Position numbers and translations under genes: made by a program. Positions 1 to 6,852 of a stretch of DNA of 8,731 bases are shown piece after piece (position 1 is the stretch's first letter; each line of letters starts with the position of its first letter). The notes beneath the pieces were generated by a model. That model was not told the DNA's origin, did not search any database, and was given only the letters and a program-made list of their open reading frames with translations. The stretch spans positions 1 through 8,731 of the forward strand of contig DHXR01000072.1 of the NCBI GenBank assembly GCA_002413785.1, given 5' to 3'. This DNA is from Mucilaginibacter sp. UBA5151 (GTDB taxonomy: Bacteria; Bacteroidota; Bacteroidia; Sphingobacteriales; Sphingobacteriaceae).

Positions 1-489
1 GAGAAAGAAAAGCGTGCATCAGAATTAGCCCTAGCGAACAAAGAACTTGCCTTCCAGAACGAAGAGAAAGAAAACCGTGCATCAGAGCTTATCATAGCAG
101 ACAAGGAGCTTACCTTTCAAAGCAAAGAGAAAGAAGATAGGGCAGCAGAGTTAATCATTGCCAACAAAGAACTTGTCTTTCAAAATGATGAAAAAGAAAA
201 AAGAGCAGCAGAGTTAATCATTGCCAACAAAGAACTTATCTTTCAAAATGATGAAAAAGAAAAAAGAGCAGCCGAGTTAATCATTGCTAACAAAGAACTT
301 GTCTTTCAAAATGATGAGAAAGAAAAGCGTGCATCAGAATTAGCCATAGCGAACAAAGAACTTGCCTATCAAAACGAGGAGAAAGAAAAGCGGGCTGCCG
401 AGTTAATCATTGCTAATAAAGAACTTGTCTTTCAAAACGAAGAGAAAGAAAAACGGGCAGCAGAGTTAATCATTGCTAACAAAGAACTG
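1..489 (+). repeat. 63-bp in-frame tandem repeat (7 full copies plus 16 of 21 codons)
   Basis: Units start at 1, 64, 127, 190, 253, 316, 379 and 442. The consensus is EKEKRAAELIIANKEL followed by xFQNx, 21 residues or three heptads, rich in Glu, Lys and Ala, which suits a continuous helix or coiled coil. The last unit stops after NKEL and runs straight into EQFAYVASHD of the HisKA domain. At DNA level copies 4 and 5 differ at only a few bases, and copies 1 and 6 share the unusual RASELAxANKELA variant with about five differences in 63. The array continues past the left edge, so the true copy number is unknown. From memory, linkers of this sequence recur in PAS-containing kinases and cyclases of several phyla, so the motif itself is not new. 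Confidence 0.95.
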
Positions 490-1146
490 GAACAATTCGC
501 CTATGTTGCTTCGCACGATTTGCAGGAACCGTTACGAATGGTTGCAAGTTATACTCAATTGCTCGAAAGAAGATATAAAGATAAATTAGATCAGGATGCA
601 AATGACTTTATTCATTATGCTGTTGACGGTGCAAACCGCATGCAGAAACTAATTAACGATCTGCTTGATTATTCAAGAACAACTTCTCATGGAAAAGATT
701 TTACAAAAATTGATATATCACAGGTACTTGGACAGACTATTTCGAACCTGCGGCAACTTATAATTGAAAATAACGCTTTAATTACCAACCAAGATCTTCC
801 CGAGTTGAAAGCGGATGAATCACAGATTATACGGGTTTTTCAAAATCTGATTGGGAATGCTATAAAATTTAAAAAGAAATCTGAAATGCCAAAAATACAT
901 ATTTCCTGTAAAAAGAAAAATGAGTTTTACGAATTTGCGGTCAGGGATAATGGTATTGGAATCGATATGCAATTTCACGACAGGGTATTCACTATTTTTC
1001 AACGCTTACATACAAAAGAAGAATATCCAGGTACTGGCATAGGTCTCTCCATTTGTAAACGTATTGTCGAAAGGCATGGAGGCAAGATATGGTTTGAATC
1101 AAAGGAAAACGAAGGAACAACTTTTTATTTTACTTTTAAGAGATAA
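1..1146 (+). CDS. Sensor histidine kinase, 5' truncated by window edge, with repeat-built coiled-coil linker
   Basis: The reading frame is open from base 1, so the start and any sensor domain lie to the left. Visible residues 1-163 are a 21-residue repeat (separate entry). A HisKA dimerisation domain follows, with the H-box FAYVASHDLQEPLR; the phospho-accepting His is encoded at 514-516. A HATPase_c domain completes the protein: N-box QNLIGNAIKF, G1 box DNGIGID, F-box VFTIFQRLH and G2 box GTGIGLSICKRIVERHGG. It ends cleanly at TAA 1144-1146. The catalytic core is complete, so it should autophosphorylate in response to an unseen N-terminal sensor. The SHDLQEPLR H-box and the Rcp1-like receiver 26 bases downstream resemble bacteriophytochrome-type kinase/regulator pairs, but a PAS or GAF sensor is equally possible. 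No membrane segment lies in the visible part. Confidence 0.95.
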   Translation, partial: EKEKRASELALANKELAFQNEEKENRASELIIADKELTFQSKEKEDRAAELIIANKELVFQNDEKEKRAAELIIANKELIFQNDEKEKRAAELIIANKELVFQNDEKEKRASELAIANKELAYQNEEKEKRAAELIIANKELVFQNEEKEKRAAELIIANKELEQFAYVASHDLQEPLRMVASYTQLLERRYKDKLDQDANDFIHYAVDGANRMQKLINDLLDYSRTTSHGKDFTKIDISQVLGQTISNLRQLIIENNALITNQDLPELKADESQIIRVFQNLIGNAIKFKKKSEMPKIHISCKKKNEFYEFAVRDNGIGIDMQFHDRVFTIFQRLHTKEEYPGTGIGLSICKRIVERHGGKIWFESKENEGTTFYFTFKR

Positions 1147-1172
1147 ATATAAATAACAAATCTAAAATCATC

Positions 1173-1610
1173 ATGGAAAATTTTAAAATCATCGACATTC
1201 TTTTAGTCGAAGACAACTCCGGCGATGCCCGGCTTGCAAAAGAAGCATTAAAAGAAGGCAAAGTAAAAAACCAGCTTCATATTGCAACTGATGGTGTGGA
1301 AGCAACTGATTTTCTATTTAAAAGAAATGATTATAAAGATGCTCCCCGGCCTGACCTGATCATACTTGACCTTAACATACCGAAAAAGCATGGTCACGAA
1401 GTGCTTGCGGAAGTAAAAGCAGATGAAGACCTGAAAAGGATACCTGTGATAATTTTAACCACTTCAAAAGCAGAAGAAGATATTCTGAAAACCTACAATC
1501 TGCATGCAAACTGTTATATCACGAAACCACTGGATTTCGATAAATTTATGGAAGTGATTAAATCCATTGGAGATTTTTGGCTCACTATAGTGAAACTCCC
1601 TAACCATTAA
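1173..1610 (+). CDS. Single-domain response regulator, Rcp1-like
   Basis: This 145-residue protein is a lone receiver domain with no output domain. The acidic pocket is E13/D14 in LLVEDN, the phospho-accepting Asp is D66 in LIILDLNIPKKHG, the conserved Thr is T96 or T97 in IILTTS, and the Lys is K118 in CYITKPLDF. The KPLDF sequence and the C-terminal helix ending in GDFWL are typical of Rcp1-type regulators paired with phytochrome-like kinases. It begins 26 bases after the upstream kinase and ends 12 bases before the next gene, so co-transcription is likely. Its probable job is to accept phosphate from the upstream kinase and pass it on or act through protein contacts. The family call is firm; the partner is inferred from position. 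Confidence 0.95.
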   Translation: MENFKIIDILLVEDNSGDARLAKEALKEGKVKNQLHIATDGVEATDFLFKRNDYKDAPRPDLIILDLNIPKKHGHEVLAEVKADEDLKRIPVIILTTSKAEEDILKTYNLHANCYITKPLDFDKFMEVIKSIGDFWLTIVKLPNH

Positions 1611-1622
1611 TATTAAAATAAT

Positions 1623-3074
1623 ATGAGAACCATCACCATTCTTTTAATCGAGGACAATACACAGGATATTAGATTAATTAGAGAAATGCTGAAGGAAATC
1701 AGATACTTTAATTATAATCTGGAAACTGCAGCTACTTTAAAAGAAGGTTGTGAACAAATTCAAAGAAACAACTTTGATATTATTTTGCTCGACCTTAACT
1801 TACCTGACAGTACAGGGCAGCAAACATTTCAAAAAGTAATTGATTGCAACAATGAAATACCTGTTGTACTCATCACTGGCATGGAAGACGAAAAGTTGTC
1901 ATTAAAACTTATAATGGAAGGTGCACAGGATTATATCACTAAACAAAGTTTGAATCCCGATCTTCTTGGAAAATCAATTCTTTATTCAATAGAAAGGCAA
2001 GCACTTTTAAGAAATATCAAAATACAAAATGTGCAAATAGCCAGAATTGAAAAAGAACGAATACTTATAGCAAAATTACCTTCCCAGGACCCTGATCCTA
2101 TATTGCGTGTTGCCGGAAATGGGAAGCTGCTTTACATCAACGAAGCCGGTATAAAACTATTACCTGATTGGCAATTAATAATAAATGAAATCATTCCTTC
2201 CAGGCTGAAGGATATTATAGATTCTATCTTTATTGAAGGACCAAATATTGAATTTGAACTGTGTCATCGCGAATTTATCTATTCATTCTACGCCGTTCCA
2301 TTTATTGAAGAGGGTTACATTAATCTTTACGGACGAGACATTACCGCGCGAAAGAACGCCGAATTGGAAAGAGCAAAGATGAATACGGATTTAATACAGC
2401 GCAACAAAGACCTGGAACAGTTCTCCTATATAGTTTCGCACAACCTGCGCGCACCCGTCGCTAATATCATCGGACTTTCTGCGATCGCTCAAGATGAAAA
2501 CTTAGAACCGGATATGAAGAAAGAAGTAGTGGAGGGTCTCTCTCTTTCGGTAAAAAAGTTAGATGATGTGATCATTGATTTGAATAACATCCTTCAAGCA
2601 AAACTCGAAGTGAGTCAAAAGAAGGAAATGGTTCACTTCTCAAAAATTGCAAACGACATTCATTTAAGTATTGAGAACCTGATTAAAAAAGAAAAGGCAG
2701 TTCTCGTCCGGGACTTTTCTGAAGTAGATGAAATGATTACTGTAAAAAGTCACCTCCATAGCATTTTTTATAACCTTATTTCTAACAGCTTGAAATACAG
2801 GCGTCCTGATGTTCCCCTTGTAATAGAAATCAAAAGCCGTAAGCTGAAAGACAAAATTGAATTGATATTTAAAGACAACGGAATGGGTATTGACCTGGAA
2901 AAAGAAGGCGACCAGGTTTTCGGATTATACAAGCGCTTTCATACGGAGAGCGCTGAAGGCAAAGGCATGGGACTCTATATGGTGAAAACACAAGTGGAAA
3001 CTCTGGGAGGGAAAATCAGCATCAGCAGTGAAGTAAATAAAGGGACGGAATTTAAAATTGAATTTGAAATATGA
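1623..3074 (+). CDS. Hybrid receiver-PAS-histidine kinase
   Basis: This is a 483-residue cytoplasmic protein. Residues 1-125 are a receiver (LLIEDN, phospho-acceptor D57 in IILLDLNLPDS, K107 in DYITKQS). A charged linker at about 127-152 leads into a PAS-like domain at about 155-242 (DPDPILRV to YGRDITARKNAE). HisKA follows with the H-box LEQFSYIVSHNLRAPVANI, His 273, the variant common in Bacteroidota. HATPase_c has the N-box FYNLISNSLKY, G1 DNGMGID (418-424) and G2 GKGMGLYMV. An N-terminal receiver suggests that it is switched by phosphotransfer from an upstream kinase and then signals onward. Its TGA stop overlaps the ATG of the next, broken response-regulator gene (ATGA), so the original operon had a fourth member. 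Confidence 0.95.
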   Translation: MRTITILLIEDNTQDIRLIREMLKEIRYFNYNLETAATLKEGCEQIQRNNFDIILLDLNLPDSTGQQTFQKVIDCNNEIPVVLITGMEDEKLSLKLIMEGAQDYITKQSLNPDLLGKSILYSIERQALLRNIKIQNVQIARIEKERILIAKLPSQDPDPILRVAGNGKLLYINEAGIKLLPDWQLIINEIIPSRLKDIIDSIFIEGPNIEFELCHREFIYSFYAVPFIEEGYINLYGRDITARKNAELERAKMNTDLIQRNKDLEQFSYIVSHNLRAPVANIIGLSAIAQDENLEPDMKKEVVEGLSLSVKKLDDVIIDLNNILQAKLEVSQKKEMVHFSKIANDIHLSIENLIKKEKAVLVRDFSEVDEMITVKSHLHSIFYNLISNSLKYRRPDVPLVIEIKSRKLKDKIELIFKDNGMGIDLEKEGDQVFGLYKRFHTESAEGKGMGLYMVKTQVETLGGKISISSEVNKGTEFKIEFEI

Positions 3075-3217
3075 ATACTATCAGACAAATATATTATTGA
3101 TGATGATGATTCTTTCAATAATACCATTTGCAACATAATACTAAATAATATATTGGGCGAAGTAGATATTAAAACATTCACAGTACCAGAAGAAGGACTT
3201 GTATTTATAGAAAATGA
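3071..3217 (+). pseudogene. Truncated, frameshifted response regulator (receiver N-terminus)
   Basis: The ATG at 3071 overlaps the stop of the preceding kinase. It opens MNTIRQIYY and then hits TGA at 3098. In another frame the sequence reads YIIDDDDSFNN, then TICNIILNNILGEVDI and FTVPEEGLVFIENE, which is a receiver N-terminus with its acidic pocket. Adding one AT dinucleotide in the run at about 3089-3095 joins the two into MNTIRQIYIIDDDD, so a 2-nt slippage deletion is the simplest explanation. Homology stops at about 3217, where the sequence becomes a thiC fragment on the opposite strand. The phospho-acceptor Asp, Thr and Lys are all lost. It was presumably the output regulator of the upstream hybrid kinase. 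Confidence 0.75.
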
Positions 3218-3441
3218 ATTGGCACCAAAGCTTTGGCCACGGAGCTGATGCGACATCACCTCATACTGACCGTTGAGTTGCTCCTTTAGCAGGTCTATAC
3301 GCTGGTTTTCACGGATAGCGATGTATTCCATTTCGGGGGTGATGATCCCTTTTTTGCATAATGCATTTGCGATACATTCATCCCCGGCTTGGCACGGTAG
3401 GGTTTGCTGATGTGAGCGAACCTTAAAGTGTCAAGGCTTAA
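3218..3441 (-). pseudogene. thiC: Internal fragment of phosphomethylpyrimidine synthase, frameshifted
   Basis: On the minus strand one frame reads LRFAHISKPYRAKPG then MNVSQMHYAKK. A one-base shift at the A6G3 run (about 3352-3360) continues as GIITPEMEYIAIREN, QRIDLLKEQL and HQLRGQSFGAN. This is the well-conserved ThiC stretch (family pattern HYARxGIITPEMExxAIREN, and later HxxxGxSFGAN). ThiC is a radical-SAM enzyme of about 600 residues that makes the thiamine pyrimidine; only about 75 residues are present, without the catalytic core or the C-terminal cluster-binding cysteines. The 3' end is cut at the response-regulator stub and the 5' end abuts the integrase remnant. It cannot be functional. 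The assignment rests on motif recognition, with no search run. Confidence 0.8.
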
Positions 3442-3772
3442 TCCTGGAGGCGCGGCCCTTCGCCTCGTTTATCACCATATTGATGTTTTCAACCTCGGTG
3501 TCCCGCGAATGTCTCGGTTTAGCTTCCTGCCTGGCAACGTCGAAAAACGCAGCCGGCCAGCTCACCTTTAAATTGAACTCGCGCTTTTTCCGCTCGATGG
3601 CCACCCGTAAAAACAGCGTATTGGATCCATCAGCCCTTACCTGGTGATGCGCAAATACCTTAGTAGCCACATCACCAGGGTCACCGATATGAACGCTTTG
3701 AATAATAAGTTCTATTCCCTTTGACTTCAATCTCGCGGCCCCGGCTATAGAGATGCCGCCAACGCTATGCAA
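3431..3772 (-). pseudogene. Truncated tyrosine recombinase/integrase, copy 1 (N-terminal part)
   Basis: The 113-codon frame contains VFAHHQVRADGSNTLFLRVA, then IERKKREFNLKVSWPAAFFD, then DTEVENINMVINEAKGRASRI. This matches the N-terminal arm-binding domain and the start of the SAM-like core-binding domain of Bacteroidota integrases. Full proteins are about 400 residues and end in a catalytic domain with R-H-R-Y; none of that is present, and a stop follows GRASRIKP where the sequence turns into the thiC piece. The first 35 or so residues (MHSVGGISIAG onward) do not look like an integrase start, so the 5' end may also be rearranged. The segment looks richer in G+C than the kinase genes. A second broken copy lies at 6755-7009. 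Confidence 0.75.
3541..3595. repeat. 55-bp direct repeat, copy A, inside integrase remnant 1
   Basis: Bases 3541-3595 match 6853-6907 at 54 of 55 positions (C at 3553, T at 6865). The block encodes the minus-strand residues ERKKREFNLKVSWPxAFFD. Sequence on both sides is clearly diverged between the two copies. The repeats are direct and lie 3312 bp apart. Confidence 0.9.
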
Positions 3773-3910
3773 CTTTTAACAGTAATTGGCAGTTGTTTCA
3801 ATCGTTTTCATTAAATAGGAAGTCATCATTTGTAGGTTAATTAGCCAACTTACTCCGGCATTTCTTTCAAAATTTCTTCACATTCGTTTAAGGTGACTAA
3901 AGGCGATTAA

Positions 3911-5113
3911 TTACCTGTTAAATTCAAACAATTTCGTATTTTCATTTTTTTTACCCTGTATTAGGTCCCGGAGGATTTCTGCGGCAATTACACTGAATGT
4001 AATGCCGTTGCCACCAAAACCAAGTGCGAAATAGGTATTATGCCTTTCGGGAATAGTTCCAATGTACGGTAATCCATCTTTAGTAACAGCAAAAGCGCCA
4101 GCCCAACTAAAATCCGGCTTTAATGGGACGTGCTGCATCTTTTTTACGAATGCGTTTTTCAATTGTGCTGTTTTTTTTCTGATAACGGATGATTTGATAT
4201 GTGGATGATGGTAAGAATCATCCCTTCCGCCTATCAGAATACGATTTTCGCTTACTACACGAAAATACATATAAGGTGTTGCCGTTTCCCAAATAAGGCT
4301 TTTGCGGTGCCAGAAATATTTATCAGGCAAAGGTTCCGAAACCATCGCATAGGTGGAATGGATGTCGGCTATCTTTTTTGGCACATACTGCAGACTTTCA
4401 TATCCACAGGCAATCACCAGTTTCTCTGCTTTTACCTGTAAATCATCATTTATATGCAAGGTTAAACCCTGTTTTGTATTTTCAATATGCTTAACAGCTG
4501 AATTATTATAAACGTGATGCCCTTTTTTACAAAAGTCACTTAATAAAGCATGGGTAAGCAGGTAGGCATCAACCTCGCCACCATCTTCGCTAAAGATTGC
4601 CCCTGACGCCTCAAAGCTGAAAGTTTTTTTAAGGTCGGCTTTATCCAGCCATTCTACTGTAAAATCATGCTTTTTACGCAATTCATACTCCTGCTTTAAC
4701 TTAGCGGTATGGGTATTAAAGCTGGCATATTGCAGGCTAGGTACCAGATGAAAATCAAAGGCAGGTTTCAGTTTTTTGCAAATAAGTTCAATATCGTAAA
4801 TTGCCTTGCGACACAGCTCATAGCTCTTAACTGCGTTCCTTTCGCCTACATAACCGCTTAATTCCGTTAAGGGCGTATCAATTTCATATTGCAGGAAAGC
4901 CGTACTTGCCGCAGTGCTACCCATGCCAACATGCCGCCTGTCGAAAATAGCAACACTTAAACCGGCATTGCGCAGATACCAGGCCGTTAAAGCCCCGCTG
5001 ATGCCTGCACCCATAATTGCCACATCAATTGATAAATTTTTGTCTAATGAAGCGTACTGAGCCACAATGCCATTCTTCATTAGCCAGTAAGGCTGCTGTT
5101 CGTACAGATTCAT
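3911..5113 (-). CDS. FAD-dependent oxidoreductase, DAO (amino-acid oxidase-like) family
   Basis: The protein has 400 residues. A Rossmann FAD-binding motif lies near the N-terminus (VAIMGAGISGALTAWYLRNAG, G35-x-G37-x-x-G40), with D58 in AIFDRR at the end of the second strand to hold the ribose. STAASTAFLQYEIDTPLTEL is the second conserved block of this DAO subgroup, and the C-terminal FAD motif is LGFGGNGITFS (about 364-374). There is no signal peptide and no C-terminal Rieske domain, which some relatives carry. The substrate cannot be told from sequence; relatives include glycine/sarcosine oxidase-like and gamma-glutamylputrescine oxidase-like proteins. It starts only 20 bases after the small lmo0937-type gene, so the two are probably co-transcribed. 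The gene looks intact. Confidence 0.9.
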   Translation of the reverse strand: MNLYEQQPYWLMKNGIVAQYASLDKNLSIDVAIMGAGISGALTAWYLRNAGLSVAIFDRRHVGMGSTAASTAFLQYEIDTPLTELSGYVGERNAVKSYELCRKAIYDIELICKKLKPAFDFHLVPSLQYASFNTHTAKLKQEYELRKKHDFTVEWLDKADLKKTFSFEASGAIFSEDGGEVDAYLLTHALLSDFCKKGHHVYNNSAVKHIENTKQGLTLHINDDLQVKAEKLVIACGYESLQYVPKKIADIHSTYAMVSEPLPDKYFWHRKSLIWETATPYMYFRVVSENRILIGGRDDSYHHPHIKSSVIRKKTAQLKNAFVKKMQHVPLKPDFSWAGAFAVTKDGLPYIGTIPERHNTYFALGFGGNGITFSVIAAEILRDLIQGKKNENTKLFEFNR

Positions 5114-5133
5114 TAGCTATACATACTATCTGA

Positions 5134-5289
5134 TTAAACGACCGTATCTCTCCTTAAAAAGCCAAACACTAAAGCTATTATTGCAATAACTAATAAAATG
5201 TGAATTAAACCTCCGGTTGCGTAAGCAAAAGTTCCGATCGCCCATCCTATAATGAGGATGACAGCGATAATATACAATAATGATCTCAT
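5134..5289 (-). CDS. Small lmo0937-type membrane protein (51 aa)
   Basis: The frame runs from ATG 5289-5287 to TAA at 5136-5134. It begins MRSLLYIIAVILIIGWAIG, continues AYATGGLIHILLVIAIIALV and ends RRDTVV. This is two hydrophobic helices joined by a short Gly-rich turn with a basic C-terminus, the pattern of the lmo0937/DUF5670 family of very small membrane proteins that are frequent in Bacteroidota. The biochemical role is unknown; members are often found next to stress-related genes. It lies between the PRC-barrel gene (208 bases upstream) and the FAD oxidoreductase (20 bases downstream). I see no convincing Bacteroidota -7/-33 promoter in the gap. The gene is short, but length, topology and family resemblance agree. 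Confidence 0.85.
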   Translation of the reverse strand: MRSLLYIIAVILIIGWAIGTFAYATGGLIHILLVIAIIALVFGFLRRDTVV

Positions 5290-5497
5290 GGTTAATTAGT
5301 TTAAGGTAGTCGTGAATATGAAATAATAAATTAAATTTTCATTAACAATGTTTATGCCAACCAGCGTAATCGCTCAACATGCAATAAATGTTGGTTAGGG
5401 GTTTCATAGTCACTAAAACAAGCTACCCTGCACTCCACTGATTGGTTGTGATGCTCTTACTGGTTCAAAAGGTGTTCCCATGGATTACCTGGGGTGA

Positions 5498-6028
5498 TTA
5501 ATTGTCACGGTCATAAAATCGGTCTTCATTAAAGTGCCCATGCTTGTAAAATTCATCCTCTTCCCGCTCACTGTGGTCAGTTGGTTCCAAAATTTTCCGT
5601 ATGGCAATTTCTGTATGGCGCGATAAGCGACCCTTTTCATATAATGGTAGCGAGTCGAGCTGTTGTGCGCTTATCGACGGTACGTAAACCACATTGCCAT
5701 GGTCGGACGGTTCGTATGCGCTGAAAGCCGGATCGATGCGATGTCTATGGTGTGATGATTCCGACTTCGTATACAGTTCAGCGAGACCAATAGGAATGAG
5801 CACTTTACGATCATCATCCAAACCCAGTTCATTTTTATCGAGATCGGCTATAATATAACGTACTTTACCCGAGTCTGGGTCAAAAAGAAGGTCATCCACA
5901 TCGCCCGCTTTCTTACCACTGCGGGTCCTGATCTCCCAGCCGGTTATATCAGATTGTCCGTCTGTAATTTCAAATCCACTTCTGTGTAGTTCTTCAAGCC
6001 GGGTTGCTGCTTTTTCTTGAGTTGCCAT
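5498..6028 (-). CDS. PRC-barrel domain protein
   Basis: This is a 176-residue soluble protein. Residues about 22-88 form a PRC-barrel: DITGWEIRTRSGKKAGDVDD, LLFDPDSGKVRYIIADL and KVLIPIGLAEL follow the usual WEV...G..IG.V.DLLFD pattern. The second half (SAQQLDSLPLY and a Glu/Asp/His-rich tail ending FYDRDN) resembles the tail of stand-alone PRC-barrel proteins of soil bacteria, often linked with envelope or general stress. PRC barrels act as protein-interaction or RNA-processing modules; no partner can be named here. The gene starts 23 bases after the stop of the small membrane-protein gene, suggesting one transcript. It looks intact. Confidence 0.9.
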   Translation of the reverse strand: MATQEKAATRLEELHRSGFEITDGQSDITGWEIRTRSGKKAGDVDDLLFDPDSGKVRYIIADLDKNELGLDDDRKVLIPIGLAELYTKSESSHHRHRIDPAFSAYEPSDHGNVVYVPSISAQQLDSLPLYEKGRLSRHTEIAIRKILEPTDHSEREEDEFYKHGHFNEDRFYDRDN

Positions 6029-6051
6029 AGTATTTAATTAAAGATTAACGA

Positions 6052-6237
6052 TTAGTTAGCACGGCGTGCTGCCTCCGAATCAGTTATTGTTGTTTTAGTA
6101 GAATCAGTCTTGGTCACTGTTGCCGCACCGCGATAGTATCGCTGGTAGCAAAAAGCGGCAACCGCTATAATGATGATAACGATGATCAACCACAGCCACC
6201 ACTTGCTGCTTTTGGGTTTTACTTCTAAATGTGCCAT
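6052..6237 (-). CDS. Small single-pass membrane protein (61 aa), unknown function
   Basis: The N-terminus MAHLEVKPKSSKWW is basic and amphipathic. One strongly hydrophobic helix follows (LWLIIVIIIIAVAAFCYQRYY), then a Thr/Ser/Lys-rich hydrophilic tail ending SEAARRAN. There is no signal-peptidase site, so it is probably anchored with one transmembrane segment. I do not recognise a named family. It is the first gene of a minus-strand pair with the PRC-barrel gene 23 bases downstream, an arrangement that suggests membrane anchoring or a shared stress regulon (inference). No clear promoter match was found upstream. Confidence 0.75.
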   Translation of the reverse strand: MAHLEVKPKSSKWWLWLIIVIIIIAVAAFCYQRYYRGAATVTKTDSTKTTITDSEAARRAN

Positions 6238-6790
6238 GATCTGAATAAATAACTTAACCTATAAACAAGGAGGGGGACAATAAGTTTTTGTTTTTAATAG
6301 TTAGTAGATGATTGACTGATTAAATGCAAATTCGATACCAATCTGATACCCTTAATGTTTTAACCTGTCATGGAATAAATAATGTCCCAATAATAAGTTA
6401 TAGGAGTACAATACGGGACACATTCCGTTTTCATAAACAAAACAGTAACCTGATAGTTGCTGCTATAAATAACATCGCACGGACAACTTTCCAGCAACCG
6501 TTAGTAAAGACAATAGGGTTTTTCAGTTTGAAATCGGTGAGTACTTGCACCGCAGTAGTATGGCTGCAAGTTCAACGTTTTCCGGAAGCTGTATTGGTCG
6601 CCAGCTTTGGGCCTGCCGTGCAGGACTATTTGAACATCTGCCAGAACCCCAGTCAGCACCATGAAATACGCGATCAGGAGGAACTAAATATCAATATATA
6701 TCGATGGCCTCACCCATTAATAGTTCTTCGAACAACCTTTCGGGTGACAGATTATTAAAAACTAAAACTTCCGTATTGTGTTATATAGGC
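6238..6790. other. Gene-poor stretch, no supported gene
   Basis: About 550 bases without a recognisable gene. A 144-codon plus-strand frame (6324-6758) is open, but its translation shows no motif or membrane segment I know, and it has no evident ribosome site. On the minus strand a 53-codon frame starting MVLTGVLADVQIVLHGRP and a 29-codon frame containing SPERLFEELLMGEAIDIY (6691-6780) overlap the same DNA. None can be preferred. The stretch may hold the promoter of the 6237 gene (minus strand), although no TAnnTTTG box was found there. It may be decayed mobile-element sequence, since a broken integrase follows. Confidence 0.4.
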
Positions 6791-6852
6791 ATGAAAAAGC
6801 ACGACACCTTTCCCGGCGAACAGTTCGAAATGCCCGTACCCAAAGTGCAGAT
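6791..6852 (+). pseudogene. Possible N-terminal stub of a small Pro-rich protein
   Basis: The plus strand reads MKKHDTFPGEQFEMPVPKVQ before entering the antisense of the integrase block at 6853, and stops at TAA 6881. The PGEQFEMPVP stretch has the look of a real short acidic/Pro-rich Bacteroidota protein. It ends exactly where the 55-bp integrase repeat begins, consistent with a recombination junction. With only about 20 residues this is a weak call; chance is possible. Confidence 0.25.

Noticed and set aside
1..489. Regularly repeated 63-bp units that might suggest a CRISPR array
   Set aside because: There are no unique spacers; the units are contiguous, in frame, and encode a helical linker continuous with the kinase.
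820..1002. Minus-strand 60-codon frame
   Set aside because: It lies antisense inside the HATPase domain of the first kinase and has no features of its own.
2975..3331. Single minus-strand 118-codon protein
   Set aside because: Only the first 38 residues are real ThiC sequence; the rest is antisense to the response-regulator stub and the hybrid kinase.
3850..3906. Short minus-strand frame reading SPLVTLNECEEILKEMPE
   Set aside because: It has 18 codons, no start codon and a stop on both sides. It may be a gene-end relic but cannot be supported.
4199..4441. Plus-strand 80-codon frame
   Set aside because: It is antisense within the intact FAD oxidoreductase gene.
5375..5393. Hairpin CAACAT-7 nt-ATGTTG between the PRC-barrel and lmo0937-type genes
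   Set aside because: The stem is only 6 bp and there is no U-run, so it is not a convincing terminator.
6691..6780. Minus-strand frame with SPERLFEELLMGEAIDIY
   Set aside because: It has only 29 codons, no start codon and overlaps the end of the integrase remnant; no family is recognised.
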